From NCBI RefSeq assembly GCF_014384965.1, contig NZ_JACRSW010000035.1, positions 1 through 64,000 of the forward strand: a stretch of DNA of 64,000 nucleotides, read 5' to 3'. Each line of letters begins with the position of its first letter. Position 1 is the first letter of the stretch. Position numbers and translations under genes: made by a program. The stretch is from Jutongia hominis. Its GTDB lineage: Bacteria; Bacillota; Clostridia; Lachnospirales; Lachnospiraceae. The notes under the pieces were generated by a model. That model was given only the letters and a program-made list of their open reading frames with translations. It searched no databases and had not been told where the DNA came from. Of the stretch, positions 33,962-43,446 are shown in pieces.

Positions 33962-35275
33962 CTATATAGAATTCTCTGCGGCTTCTTCCTCTTCTTTTGG
34001 CTTAGGAAGTAAATGAAGCTTAACTTTATCAATATGATTTTTTTCTGCTTCTAATACCGTATAGCGGGCAAACTGATCACTGACTGATTCACCTGCCTGC
34101 GGAAAATGATCCAGCAGATTAATAACATGACCGGCAATCGAATCATAATCCTCAGACTCAATCTTAATTCCTGATATTTTATCAATATCATCTAATTTTG
34201 CAACACCAAGTAGAATATAATTTTCATCATCTAACTTCGTGATCTCATCTTCTTCATTGGCATCATATTCATCACGGATCTCGCCAACAATCTCCTCGAT
34301 CAGATCTTCAATCGTCAGCATACCTGCAGTTGATCCATACTCATCTAATACGATTGCCATAGGAATGGACTTCTTCTTCATTTCAAAAAACAATTCTGAA
34401 ATCTTCTTATATTCATATGTAAAGTAAGGTTCACGCATAACATCTGCGATAGAAAAATCTTTCTTTGATCCCTGATAAAAGAACAGATCCTTCAGATTAA
34501 TGATTCCTACAACATTATCACGGCTTTCACTATATACCGGCATTCTTGTAAATTTATCGACAGAATAACATTCTACTAATTCATTATAAGAAAGCTTAAC
34601 ATTAGCAAATGCAACATCCATCTTAGGCACCATAACATCTTTTGCCAGAGAATCACCAAAGTCAACCACATTTGTGATCATCTGACGTTCTTCACTTTCA
34701 ATGACACCTTCCTTGTGACTGACATCGACAATTGTTCGAAGTTCATTTTCTGTAATAGCAGGTTGTTTTTTGGTATCAATTCTAAGAATAATTAATAATC
34801 CTTTTGAAATCTGATTCATCAAAAAAGCAACCGGAGCTAATACCGTAGTAACCGCATATACCGGTTTTGCATATGTAAGTGCCAGCCTTTCCGCACTCAT
34901 CGTTGCCAATGTCTTTGGAACGATTTCTCCAAAAATCAAAATAAGTACCGTTAAAATACCAGTTGCAGCTCCGGTAATAATACTTGTCATTTCAGAAAAA
35001 CCTGACTTTTGTGCTATCTGAATAGCAAATGAAGTTGTTAAGGAAGATGCTGTCAGGTTCACAATGTTGTTTCCGATCAATATAGCACTTAACATTTTTG
35101 TCTGGTTTTCGATCAATTTTAAAACAATCCTGGCATTTTTCACTTTTTCATCTGCCATAGATTTCATTCTCATTTTGTTTACTGTGGTAAGACATGTCTC
35201 TGCCGATGAAAAGAAAGCAGAGAGAACCAATAGGATAAATAGCGTAATTATCCTCCAGGCGTCACTTGAATCCAA
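33962..35275 (-). CDS. CNNM/CBS-domain membrane protein (HlyC/CorC family)
   Basis: A 437-residue protein with a DUF21/CNNM membrane domain (about 1-190, four hydrophobic segments, with FGEIVPKTLA conserved), a pair of CBS domains (about 205-335, ending in DEYGSTAGMLTIEDLIEEIVGEI) and a C-terminal CorC/HlyC domain (345-425). Such proteins move or sense magnesium, with ATP bound by the CBS pair. The start is TTG with AGGAG nine bases upstream. The acidic tail EEEEAAENSI is unremarkable. Confidence 0.88.
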   Translation of the reverse strand: MDSSDAWRIITLFILLVLSAFFSSAETCLTTVNKMRMKSMADEKVKNARIVLKLIENQTKMLSAILIGNNIVNLTASSLTTSFAIQIAQKSGFSEMTSIITGAATGILTVLILIFGEIVPKTLATMSAERLALTYAKPVYAVTTVLAPVAFLMNQISKGLLIILRIDTKKQPAITENELRTIVDVSHKEGVIESEERQMITNVVDFGDSLAKDVMVPKMDVAFANVKLSYNELVECYSVDKFTRMPVYSESRDNVVGIINLKDLFFYQGSKKDFSIADVMREPYFTYEYKKISELFFEMKKKSIPMAIVLDEYGSTAGMLTIEDLIEEIVGEIRDEYDANEEDEITKLDDENYILLGVAKLDDIDKISGIKIESEDYDSIAGHVINLLDHFPQAGESVSDQFARYTVLEAEKNHIDKVKLHLLPKPKEEEEAAENSI

Positions 35276-35373
35276 AAAAAATCAACTCCTATCATTTTAA
35301 TGTATAACATGAATCATTGTACAATAGACGTTATCATGCTGTCAAGTTTACAAAAAATTTCCTTTTGCAAGTA

Positions 35374-37791
35374 TTATGTATTTACAATATATACCTTTGA
35401 CCAGTCCGAATATACAGTTCTTTTTTTCTTCCCTATTGATATTTTTTGATATGTTCTGATCTTAAAATAATACTTCTTCCCTTTTTTCTTTACTGTCAGT
35501 TTTCGTGAAACGATTGTTCCTTTCTTTATTGTAATCGTCTTTTTCTTATTCATTTTAGCATTTGCTGCATAGATGATCTGATATCCTGCCGGTTTCTTTG
35601 CCGGCTTCTTCCAATAAATCCAAAGAACTTTCTTACGAACCCTTGCTTTAGTAAAAAACGTGCCTTTTTGCTTATGCTTTGATGTAACAGCCGCTTTTAC
35701 TGTAGCCGTTGGTTTCGGACCTGGCACATTGCTTTTTAACGGAGTTTGTGTCGGACTGGCAGCCTGCTCCAGCTTTACTGTCGGTATAATCGTAGCATTT
35801 GGTTTCTCCGGTGTTACCGGCGTTTCTGTTACTACCGGTGTTGCACTCGGTTTGCTGCTTACTTCCGGTGTCGCACTTGGTTTGCTGCTTACTTCCGATG
35901 TTGCACTTGGTTTACTGCTTACTTCCGGTGTTGCACTTGGTTTGCTGCTTACTTCCGGTGTTGCACTCGGTTTGCTGCTTACTTCCGGTGTCGCACTCGG
36001 TTTGTTGCTTACTGCCGGTGTTGCACTCGGTTTGCTGCTTGCTTCCGGGCTTTGTGTCGGGCTGGCAGTCTGTTCCGGCTCTTTTGTTGGCTTAGCTGTC
36101 TGCTCCGGTTTTTTTGTCGGAATAACCGGTTGTTCCGATTCCTGTACAAAACGTATCATAACTTCTTTTAAGATATTACTCTTCTGTGCTTTTACATCTG
36201 CCACCGTTACTAATTCTTCTTCTAACGGCTCTTTAAAAAATAATAATGTATATTCTCCGGCTTTCATTTCACCATGAGATACCAAGTAGTAAGTATCCGG
36301 TGCTTCTTCATCGCTTTCTAAATGAATTGGACAGATCCAGTCTGTCTGTTTTTGGTCCTCTGCCTGATTTGACTGCCAGTAAGAAGAACGGATTGCAACC
36401 ATCGCATCATAAAACTGTTCCTGTTCCACTTCATCTGTTTCATAGCGTTTACCTTGTGAATCTTTCCAGATCAGCTTCAAAGCTGTTGCTTGGGGATCTG
36501 TCATTTCATTCATATTTACCTGTTCCGGACACGATATAACTTCCAGATCATCTACTTCTCTGACAGACTCTACATAATTACGATATACCGTCCATCCTCC
36601 ATCCTTATGGATCAGGCTATACTTATTATTGATATCTTTTTGTGACAAAATAAAGTTTCCGGCTTTTCCATATGCCGAACGGATATATGTATGTTTATCA
36701 TACAATGCGCCTGAAATCACTCGATTGCCTGTCTGGAATTGTGTTACCCCCTGTATCTGGCCATCAATCTGTAATCCACCATTTGATGAAAGAACTAAAA
36801 TGCCATATGCTTCGTTTGATCCACCGGTAAAACTACCTGCAATCTTCGCACCGGAAATGGAAGAAAGATCCAGACATCCGCCCTTCTTTATTGTTACATT
36901 TTCTAATTGCTGTGTTTGGCTTCCAGGCTGTAAACATCCGTTTTCTTCTAAAACAATCTGTGAAACACTTTCTATCTGATTGCAAAAAAGCGTACAGCCC
37001 TGAAGCGACATCTTTGTGTTTATATTTCCTTTCACATAGCTCAGACTTAATTCATCACTTCCATCGCCAATGAAAGAAATATTTACCAAACCATTACTTT
37101 GTGCTGCAATTCCTTCACGAATCTTAACTGCTGCATCCGACTGAAACCATGCCTCCCCATTATAACCTGTTCTTTGCCCATTCACTGCATCATGACTCAG
37201 CTCTATCTTTTGAAAAACAGTCATTTTATTGGCATGTTCTATGATCAGTCTCGCCATATTTCCACAGAAAGTATCATAATATGCACCGGCATAAACAGAT
37301 GGCAGCAATTCTTTTTCTGTTCCGCCCAGACCTCCAAGAGATCCTGCTGCGCCTTCCAGATAAGTACTGACATTATCTAAAGTCAGGCTATGCCCGGCTA
37401 AAAAGATCTCACGATGCGGCACACTATTTAAGCTGTTACTGGAACTAAAAACCAATTCTATATCAGAAATCCGTACATCATCTCCGACGATCTGAATCGG
37501 TGAACGGCTTGTAATACTGCCTGTCCCATTTCCTGTAATAACAGTTCCCCCCGGAATCTGCACCGGACGCATCTGACCATTTGATTCTACTTCACTTCCT
37601 ATCGTAATTCTGCCATCGACAAGGATATTTTTTCCCTGAGCCAACGCTCTCATAAAAGAAGTCTCGTCCTGAACCGTTACATAATCTGCTACTGCCGTTT
37701 CCTGCGCATTTACCGTAGCTGTCGGTATAATTCCAATCAAAAGACAGATACACAAAAGCCATCCACAAACACATTTCCATTTTCCTGTCAT
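35374..37791 (-). CDS. Secreted beta-helix protein with repeat stalk
   Basis: An 805-residue exported protein. Signal peptide 1-29 (hydrophobic core CGWLLCICLLIGII, cleavage near VNA-QE). Residues about 40-400 are a pectate-lyase-like right-handed beta-helix (VQIPGGTVITGNGTGSI, later KKGGCLDLSSISGA). A middle domain of unknown type follows (about 410-555). Then comes a Pro/Thr/Ser stalk with ten-residue repeats (PEVSSKPSAT) around 580-665, and a C-terminal Lys/Tyr-rich fibronectin-III-like domain (about 700-805). No LPXTG motif; the basic C-terminal domain may hold it to the wall. It is the last of four same-strand genes that include two other beta-helix proteins. Confidence 0.75.
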   Translation of the reverse strand: MTGKWKCVCGWLLCICLLIGIIPTATVNAQETAVADYVTVQDETSFMRALAQGKNILVDGRITIGSEVESNGQMRPVQIPGGTVITGNGTGSITSRSPIQIVGDDVRISDIELVFSSSNSLNSVPHREIFLAGHSLTLDNVSTYLEGAAGSLGGLGGTEKELLPSVYAGAYYDTFCGNMARLIIEHANKMTVFQKIELSHDAVNGQRTGYNGEAWFQSDAAVKIREGIAAQSNGLVNISFIGDGSDELSLSYVKGNINTKMSLQGCTLFCNQIESVSQIVLEENGCLQPGSQTQQLENVTIKKGGCLDLSSISGAKIAGSFTGGSNEAYGILVLSSNGGLQIDGQIQGVTQFQTGNRVISGALYDKHTYIRSAYGKAGNFILSQKDINNKYSLIHKDGGWTVYRNYVESVREVDDLEVISCPEQVNMNEMTDPQATALKLIWKDSQGKRYETDEVEQEQFYDAMVAIRSSYWQSNQAEDQKQTDWICPIHLESDEEAPDTYYLVSHGEMKAGEYTLLFFKEPLEEELVTVADVKAQKSNILKEVMIRFVQESEQPVIPTKKPEQTAKPTKEPEQTASPTQSPEASSKPSATPAVSNKPSATPEVSSKPSATPEVSSKPSATPEVSSKPSATSEVSSKPSATPEVSSKPSATPVVTETPVTPEKPNATIIPTVKLEQAASPTQTPLKSNVPGPKPTATVKAAVTSKHKQKGTFFTKARVRKKVLWIYWKKPAKKPAGYQIIYAANAKMNKKKTITIKKGTIVSRKLTVKKKGKKYYFKIRTYQKISIGKKKRTVYSDWSKVYIVNT
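35836..36045. repeat. Seven tandem 30-bp units in the surface-protein stalk
   Basis: Seven consecutive 30-bp units encode seven ten-residue Pro/Ser/Thr repeats. Units differ by only one to three bases, so the array is recent and likely to vary in copy number by slippage. Confidence 0.9.
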
Positions 37792-37958
37792 ATATTTTCT
37801 CCCTTACATAATAGTATACTCTCGACAGAACGCTTCCAATAAAACCTTTTCTCTTGTCCTGTTTTTACATATATCACCTGACACGATCTTATACAAACTT
37901 TTTTTATATCATGCAACTATACAGGTTCGCACGATCCAAAAAATCATACAATTTGTCT

Positions 37959-39812
37959 CTACGATATATCATTTGGTTTACAATCTTCACAAGTGCATTT
38001 TATCACACGCTGTCCGAGCATTCTGTCTACTGCTCCTCCTGTGTGATCGGCAATGCATCTTCTGAAGCTGCATTGTTCTATCACACCTCTCGTACCATAC
38101 ATGGATACACCTGCACCATTTTTTGCACGACAATTCACAAACACACAACGCTTGATCTCTCCATTTTGACAAAATACAGCACCTTTTTCACAATAATTAA
38201 AAATCGTTTCTCTAATATCCGGTGAAAACGCATCATATATTGCTCTTCCACCACTCATGTTACGAAAAAGTGAATTTGATATCATAATCCTGCTTCCGGA
38301 TGCACTAATCCCGCCGGTTTTACACATTCCATTAAATTCACAATGATGAATCCTGCAATTTCTGCTGTGTTCCAATATGATCATATCCGTATCTTTTAAA
38401 TGTGTGCTGATCATATGTACATTTTTCATCTGTAAACCGCCCCTGCAGCAGATGGAATAATTTAAATATATATTCGCATTTTCAATTACAAGATTTCCTT
38501 CAGTTTCCACAATAACAGGACAATCTATAATTGTTGAAACCGTAATATGATATTCTCCCGTAATGTGAAATGTTGCCATTGGTGCCAGATATTGTACAGT
38601 TTCTGCTCCTTCCGGACAACAATTCTTATATCGAAGATGATGCATATTGGCCCGGACAAATCCATGATAGAAAATAGCCGCTCCATATTCTGCCACGCAG
38701 CATTCCTCAAAAACACAATGTGTAATCTTATTTCCCTCCACACCAAACACAGCACCGCCGCGTCTGGCTTCACAATTGCGAAAACGGCATTTCGTTACTT
38801 CTCCTTCTGGCGTACGGATCATGATCGCACCCCCATCTTCCGGAGAATAGCAATTATAAAAAGTAGTATTCACAATCTTTACTGCATTACCCCAAAAACG
38901 GATTGCAGCTCCTCTTGTTGTCTGGTAGATCAAAGAATCCCTGATCAACAGGTTTCCGGCTTCTGCACGTACCAGCATTCCTAAATTCCGGCAATCCATC
39001 TCACTTCGATCGATCAAAATTCTGCTATAGACAGACTTCATGTTAAAACATGCCCGATGAGAATCGCCTTTTCGGATTACTTTGCTGTCTTCAATGATCA
39101 ATTCCCCTCCATCCAGTAAGATATTTCCATGAATGCGCACTTCGCAATGATCAAAGATCAGACGCATTCCTTTTGTCAGCACAAGATCTTCTAATATCTG
39201 ACAACGCTCTGCGATCCTCACTTCTTTTGCTTCTACAAGCATCTGTTGTGTACAGTCCATAGTCCCCCACAAACGCATAATATAATATTTCATATCCAGC
39301 GGAGTCAGTTCCATATCCTGCAAATGCATCCTATGCAAAATTTCTCTGCATCGTGTTACATCTTCCCGGTTTGCTGCTATAGAAAATTCATAGATCAATG
39401 TCATACATTTTCCATTAACTTTCAATTGATTACGGACCTGTTCAATATGCTCCTTTTCCTTTACCGGAAGCTTTTCTTTTGATAGGCTGACATTGATCAT
39501 ATCTAACAAAAGCAGATATTTTTCCCTCTCTGATATAAGCTGTTTTTGTAAAGCAGCATATACTTTTTCTTCCTCTTTTGCAACAGAAAGTACTTTTGCC
39601 ATCTGCTCACGTTCTAAATGAAGACCGGATACCAAAAGTCTTTCCAGCTCAAAATTATTTAAGGGATTGGAAAAAGAGTCAATTTCTGCCTGGATCAAGA
39701 TTGCAGCACCATATAAAATCTTAAAATCGACACTTCTGATATACATTGGATGCTTAGGAGTCATCCATAGCTTTTTCTTTTGATTAAATTTAGTAAGATT
39801 ATCAACTATCAT
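37959..39812 (-). CDS. Helical-domain plus cysteine-rich beta-helix protein, long form
   Basis: A 617-residue protein without signal peptide or membrane span. Residues 1-200 are helical (for example EREKYLLLLDMINVSLSKEK). From about 205 the chain is a right-handed beta-helix: short strands with turns GGAI, GGAV, GAAI, GGRAI and GAGV, and many cysteines in the rungs (CRFRNCEA, CVFEECCV, CSFRRCIA). It shares this layout with the next gene. Similar GG-A-V/I rungs occur in polymorphic outer-membrane and pectate-lyase-like proteins, yet here the protein appears cytoplasmic. ATG follows AGGAGG. The function is unknown. Confidence 0.7.
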   Translation of the reverse strand: MIVDNLTKFNQKKKLWMTPKHPMYIRSVDFKILYGAAILIQAEIDSFSNPLNNFELERLLVSGLHLEREQMAKVLSVAKEEEKVYAALQKQLISEREKYLLLLDMINVSLSKEKLPVKEKEHIEQVRNQLKVNGKCMTLIYEFSIAANREDVTRCREILHRMHLQDMELTPLDMKYYIMRLWGTMDCTQQMLVEAKEVRIAERCQILEDLVLTKGMRLIFDHCEVRIHGNILLDGGELIIEDSKVIRKGDSHRACFNMKSVYSRILIDRSEMDCRNLGMLVRAEAGNLLIRDSLIYQTTRGAAIRFWGNAVKIVNTTFYNCYSPEDGGAIMIRTPEGEVTKCRFRNCEARRGGAVFGVEGNKITHCVFEECCVAEYGAAIFYHGFVRANMHHLRYKNCCPEGAETVQYLAPMATFHITGEYHITVSTIIDCPVIVETEGNLVIENANIYLNYSICCRGGLQMKNVHMISTHLKDTDMIILEHSRNCRIHHCEFNGMCKTGGISASGSRIMISNSLFRNMSGGRAIYDAFSPDIRETIFNYCEKGAVFCQNGEIKRCVFVNCRAKNGAGVSMYGTRGVIEQCSFRRCIADHTGGAVDRMLGQRVIKCTCEDCKPNDIS

Positions 39813-39875
39813 TTGTTCCTCCTGTCCGACATGTGTGCAAAAACAATATTTAAGAACTTATCATTAGCTCAAATG

Positions 39876-41156
39876 TCAGAGATCCGATTTTCGTTGTGCG
39901 AGGAATCTCTCTGCCTCAAGCGGTTCAAAATCATCATCATAGGTATTAAAGATTGCATTTTCTGATGGTATGCAATTCCTGCAAACACAATTTTTCACCA
40001 CCTGTCCTAATTTTTGGTACTGAAAATAAACTGCGCTTCCAAGATATGCAGCCTTACAGTCATCAAAAGAACAATCATAGATGGCAACAGTATCAATCGA
40101 ATCCGAAAAAACAGCTGCACCATAGGATGCTTTTGCATGTATAAAAGCACAACACTTCATATATAATTTTGCAGAATCCGATATCTGAATACACCCCTGT
40201 GCTGCTTCTGAAAAAGTACAGCGTTCTATCTTAGCATAAATTCCACAAAATGTAATAGCACGTTGTACATCTGTTTGTAAAAATTCGCTTTCTTCGATCA
40301 ACAATCTTCCTGATGACTGCTCTAAAAAGCCACAAAATCCCTGACATTGTACTTTTGCATGATCAATCCGAACGACTGCTGCATCTTCGACATGCATAAA
40401 TACATCCTGTGAGCAGGATAGAACTGTAATTTCAGAATCTTTGATTCGAATTCTTCCACCCTGCACCAGAATACTTCCCTTAATTTTTAAATGTGCACCA
40501 TCCAAAAGCAGAGAGCCACCACGTTCTACCACAATATCTCCATTTACTTGTGTTGGTTTATCCAGATGAAATGTCTTACCTGCCTTAACAATAATATCCC
40601 GGAAAAAATCTTCCTCTTCAAATTCCGGGAAAAAATAGCGTAGTGTTCTGTACGAAATATCAAATCCCTCTTCCAGAAATTCATGATATAACTCTTTTGC
40701 TCTGTTTAGATCTTTTTGCATAGCAACCTTTGAAAACTGTTCAAAAAACGCAATTTCATGCTCTGACATATGAAAAATATCAAAATAATTACGCAATACT
40801 TTTTTACAATAGGCTTCTGCCCAGACGACATTCTGCATCAAATGATACAAATCACAAAAAAAACAATATTGAATTTCCTTTGTCTTTAAGATCTGGATAC
40901 ACTCACTCAGACGATATTCAAAATGATCATTGATATCTGTCATCAACTGCTCTCTTTGTTCAGCCGGTATTGAAAGACATTCTAAAAAAAATTGAAATCG
41001 ATCCTGTAATTCTGTTATTGCCTTCATATCGCCCATTGCCATAACAGAGACACCAAATGCATATAAATAGCGAAACGATGAATCCCTGTCACTCAATGGG
41101 TGCCGTTTTTTTTCCAATTCATTCTGTCTTTGCTTCAGATAAGCCAATACATCCAT
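39876..41156 (-). CDS. Helical-domain plus cysteine-rich beta-helix protein, short form
   Basis: A 426-residue paralogue of the neighbouring 617-residue protein. Residues 1-185 are helical; the block AMQKDLNRAKELYHEF matches ANREDVTRCREILHRM of the longer protein. The beta-helix (about 195-400) begins with NGDIVVERGGSLLLDG, comparable to HGNILLDGGELIIED. Cysteine rungs include CCAFIHA, CSFDDCKA and CVCRNC. No export signal. It has a good promoter of its own (41200-41228) and lies 63 bp upstream of the long form. The helical part could be a partner-binding or dimer domain. Confidence 0.7.
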   Translation of the reverse strand: MDVLAYLKQRQNELEKKRHPLSDRDSSFRYLYAFGVSVMAMGDMKAITELQDRFQFFLECLSIPAEQREQLMTDINDHFEYRLSECIQILKTKEIQYCFFCDLYHLMQNVVWAEAYCKKVLRNYFDIFHMSEHEIAFFEQFSKVAMQKDLNRAKELYHEFLEEGFDISYRTLRYFFPEFEEEDFFRDIIVKAGKTFHLDKPTQVNGDIVVERGGSLLLDGAHLKIKGSILVQGGRIRIKDSEITVLSCSQDVFMHVEDAAVVRIDHAKVQCQGFCGFLEQSSGRLLIEESEFLQTDVQRAITFCGIYAKIERCTFSEAAQGCIQISDSAKLYMKCCAFIHAKASYGAAVFSDSIDTVAIYDCSFDDCKAAYLGSAVYFQYQKLGQVVKNCVCRNCIPSENAIFNTYDDDFEPLEAERFLAQRKSDL

Positions 41157-41199
41157 AGCATTTCTCCTCTTTTGTTCACACTCTCCATATCTATAGCTG

Positions 41200-41228
41200 A
41201 TTATACGCCCTGTAGACTATAATCGCAA
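41200..41228 (-). promoter_or_regulatory. Promoter of the beta-helix gene pair
   Basis: TTGCGA (41223-41228) and TATAAT (41200-41205), reverse strand, spacer 17, lie about 45 bases before the 426-residue gene. A small hairpin (CTCTGG/CCAGAG) lies between it and the ATPase gene stop. Confidence 0.65.
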
Positions 41229-41297
41229 GAAATACTATTTACATGATCCAAAGAATTTCTTCTCTCTGGTATTCCAGAGTTCATGTCATCATCCGGC

Positions 41298-42161
41298 TTA
41301 CATGATTGAAAAAACTTCTCCGATCTGATTTTCTTTACTAAATCTCATTTTTTCTCTACGGCATGCAACTGATTTTTTTCGTATCATTCTACATGCTCTT
41401 TTTAACTGGCGGACAAAATATTCATTTTCTTTATTCATTGGCTGAAAGTAACTACGATTCAAAAACGATAAGACTGTTCCATTTTTTACACTTTCTTCGA
41501 GTTCAAAATGATATGGCAGACCGACAATACGATCACGCTCTACAGAATATTCTTTACAAATTTCCTGAATATTATAAGATACTTCCGGTCTGTAATTTCC
41601 TACCAGAAAGACAGTCTTTTCCTGTAAAGATGCATAATGATCAAAATAGTCCTTCACATGCATAGGATTCTGATCCAGATTGACAACAACAAGATCTGCC
41701 TCTTCTAAAATGATATTTGTACTTAAGTTCCGGTTTGCCTCTGTATCAATAAAAACATAATCGGATGTCGTTTCTAATGCTTCAAATAATTTTTCTTTCA
41801 CTATATGAAATTCATATTCAAACACTTCACGGTTAACAATCTGACTTTGCGGTACATAATGCATATTCGAAAATAAAAGTGGAATAGATGCCTGATGGAT
41901 CAGTTTTTCACCATCTTCTCCTGAATATAATCGTTTCATAATATATTCAATGCTATAACGATTAAAATATTCTCCATACTCTCTTAACGATTCAATCTTA
42001 TCTCCCTGCAAAAGCATTTCACTTAATCCATACGCACTATAGTGATTTTCTAATAATACGGTTCTTCCAATTCCTCCAAGCGTAATCAGTGCCGATACAC
42101 ATATCATGTTTGTTGTTACACCTGCTTGTCCCCTAACATTACTCCAAAATGCTATTTTCAT
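41298..42161 (-). CDS. MinD/ParA-like (TadZ/CpaE-like) protein with deviant Walker A
   Basis: A 287-residue protein of the MinD/ParA fold. The P-loop position reads SNVRGQAGVTTN; in canonical ParA it is KGGVGKTT, so both the signature and the catalytic lysine are replaced (R and V). Walker A' Asp (YVFIDTEAN, about 140) and a later hydrophobic strand (ADLVVVNLDQNP) are kept. Loss of these lysines is known in TadZ/CpaE-type localisation proteins, which bind but hardly hydrolyse ATP. ATG 42161 follows GAGAGG; the frame stays open 24 codons upstream. First gene of the beta-helix cluster. Confidence 0.72.
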   Translation of the reverse strand: MKIAFWSNVRGQAGVTTNMICVSALITLGGIGRTVLLENHYSAYGLSEMLLQGDKIESLREYGEYFNRYSIEYIMKRLYSGEDGEKLIHQASIPLLFSNMHYVPQSQIVNREVFEYEFHIVKEKLFEALETTSDYVFIDTEANRNLSTNIILEEADLVVVNLDQNPMHVKDYFDHYASLQEKTVFLVGNYRPEVSYNIQEICKEYSVERDRIVGLPYHFELEESVKNGTVLSFLNRSYFQPMNKENEYFVRQLKRACRMIRKKSVACRREKMRFSKENQIGEVFSIM

Positions 42162-42169
42162 TTGTCCTC

Positions 42170-42247
42170 TCATTCCCACAAAGAAATTTTTGTAACAGTG
42201 CCCCCATTTTTCCTGCATGATTCCTTTGTGCATACCTTCTTTTTCAT
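42170..42247 (-). CDS. Possible 25-residue leader peptide before the ParA-like gene
   Basis: ATG 42247 lies about ten bases after a strong GGAGGGG. The frame encodes a short basic peptide with two cysteines and stops eight bases before the ParA-like ATG. It could couple translation to the next gene, or the ribosome site may simply be fortuitous. Confidence 0.2.
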   Translation of the reverse strand: MKKKVCTKESCRKNGGTVTKISLWE

Positions 42248-42283
42248 GGTTTCATTTCCCCTCCGTTTTCAAAACCTAAACTC

Positions 42284-42312
42284 ATAATATATAATTTTTC
42301 TCTTATCGTAAA
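42284..42312 (-). promoter_or_regulatory. Possible promoter of the ParA-like gene
   Basis: TTTACG (42307-42312) and TATTAT (42284-42289), reverse strand, spacer 17. The match is moderate. It sits after the terminator hairpin that ends the preceding operon. Confidence 0.4.
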
Positions 42313-42376
42313 GCTTTTTCTTGTCTATTTCCTATTTTCTACATTTCATACAAATGTCTTTTCTATATTTCAGCAT

Positions 42377-42419
42377 AATAGAAAAGAATGCCCCTTTTAT
42401 CATGGCATTCTTTTCTATT
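42377..42419. terminator. Terminator between fliB and the ParA-like gene
   Basis: A perfect 16-bp stem (42377-42392 with 42404-42419, loop 11) lies 31 bp after the fliB stop. The 3' arm is T-rich on the + strand; on the reverse strand the T content is moderate. Confidence 0.75.
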
Positions 42420-42450
42420 ACACCTCATTTATACTGGCACTTTTTTGTTC

Positions 42451-43446
42451 TCAAAGCAGGATAAAACTCCATAAAAAAGGAGTCCGAAAAAAGTTTTCAA
42501 AAATTTCCTGTAATTTTTGCGATACTTTCTCTCCATGAACACATAAACGGTATACTAAACCAATCGCCTGCTCCCATTCCCCGACCCTTACTTTTCTTTT
42601 TTTCTGTAGAAAAATACAAAAAACAAGTAAACGAATCACAAAAAGTTCTGCACAACTTTGTATATAAACCTCCTGTATTCCCATCTTAGGATATTCCATC
42701 AGACAACCAGCTGTCCGATAAGAAATATAATTTTCCTTCAAACAAACCCACTCTGTCTGATTCAATGTACAAAAGGCAGTACAGACCGTAAAACATTCTT
42801 CATCGGTTCTGTCTTCTTCCAGCGCAGACAAATATTGAAAAAAATCATCTTTTTCACGAAAATATGGAAGTATTTCTAATAAATCATCTGCCATCTTTTC
42901 AAAGCATTGGTAAATGATCCATTCTTTTTCCTGCTGCTTTTCATATTGTATCGCAATTTCTTCCATCTCTTTTTGAAAAGACAGAATCGAATCAAATGCT
43001 TTGATACCACATAATGAAACCAATGTTATTTTTTGCTTATCTATCCATTTCCATTGCAATTTTTCAGTAACCAGTCTACGTGCAAATGCCGGACAGGATG
43101 CTGCCATGGAAATACAGACAATGTCTTCTATCCGATTTGATATCCGCGGATATTTCCGGCATGTATTGCAAAGCATTGCTTCTTTGGTATGTTTTTGAAT
43201 CTTACACAGATGATCCTGCTGCAGCATAATACAGCTTCCATCTTTTTGATTTTTAAAATAATACTTACCGTCTTTTTCTTCAATACCCTGTAAGATTTCT
43301 TCTTGCAGCCACTTTGGTTCTATTTGCTTAAAGCGCTCATATGCTTCTTTGTCGACAAGTATCTTCCAGCCTATACAACAACTAGATGGGCAGTCTCCTG
43401 CCAGACAGGAAAAATCATCCAGAAACTTTAAAACCAAATATTGCAT
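42451..43446 (-). CDS. fliB: FliB-type lysine N-methylase
   Basis: A 331-residue protein with the cysteine set of FliB: CLAGDCPSSCCIGW near the N-terminus and CNTCRKYPR, MAASCPAF about 100-130. FliB methylates lysines of flagellin in Salmonella and related proteins are common in Clostridia, where the target is often unknown. No flagellar gene is in the window. Its ATG overlaps the stop of an upstream small membrane-protein gene (TAATG), and no other ribosome site is seen, so translation must be coupled to it. Confidence 0.8.
   Translation of the reverse strand: MQYLVLKFLDDFSCLAGDCPSSCCIGWKILVDKEAYERFKQIEPKWLQEEILQGIEEKDGKYYFKNQKDGSCIMLQQDHLCKIQKHTKEAMLCNTCRKYPRISNRIEDIVCISMAASCPAFARRLVTEKLQWKWIDKQKITLVSLCGIKAFDSILSFQKEMEEIAIQYEKQQEKEWIIYQCFEKMADDLLEILPYFREKDDFFQYLSALEEDRTDEECFTVCTAFCTLNQTEWVCLKENYISYRTAGCLMEYPKMGIQEVYIQSCAELFVIRLLVFCIFLQKKRKVRVGEWEQAIGLVYRLCVHGEKVSQKLQEIFENFFRTPFLWSFILL

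Noticed and set aside
35836-36045. CRISPR array
   Set aside because: The repeats are contiguous coding units without spacers. No other regularly spaced repeats or cas genes were seen in the window.
35660-36277. Long + strand frames antisense to the surface-protein stalk
   Set aside because: They are a by-product of the 30-bp tandem repeat, which is open in several frames.
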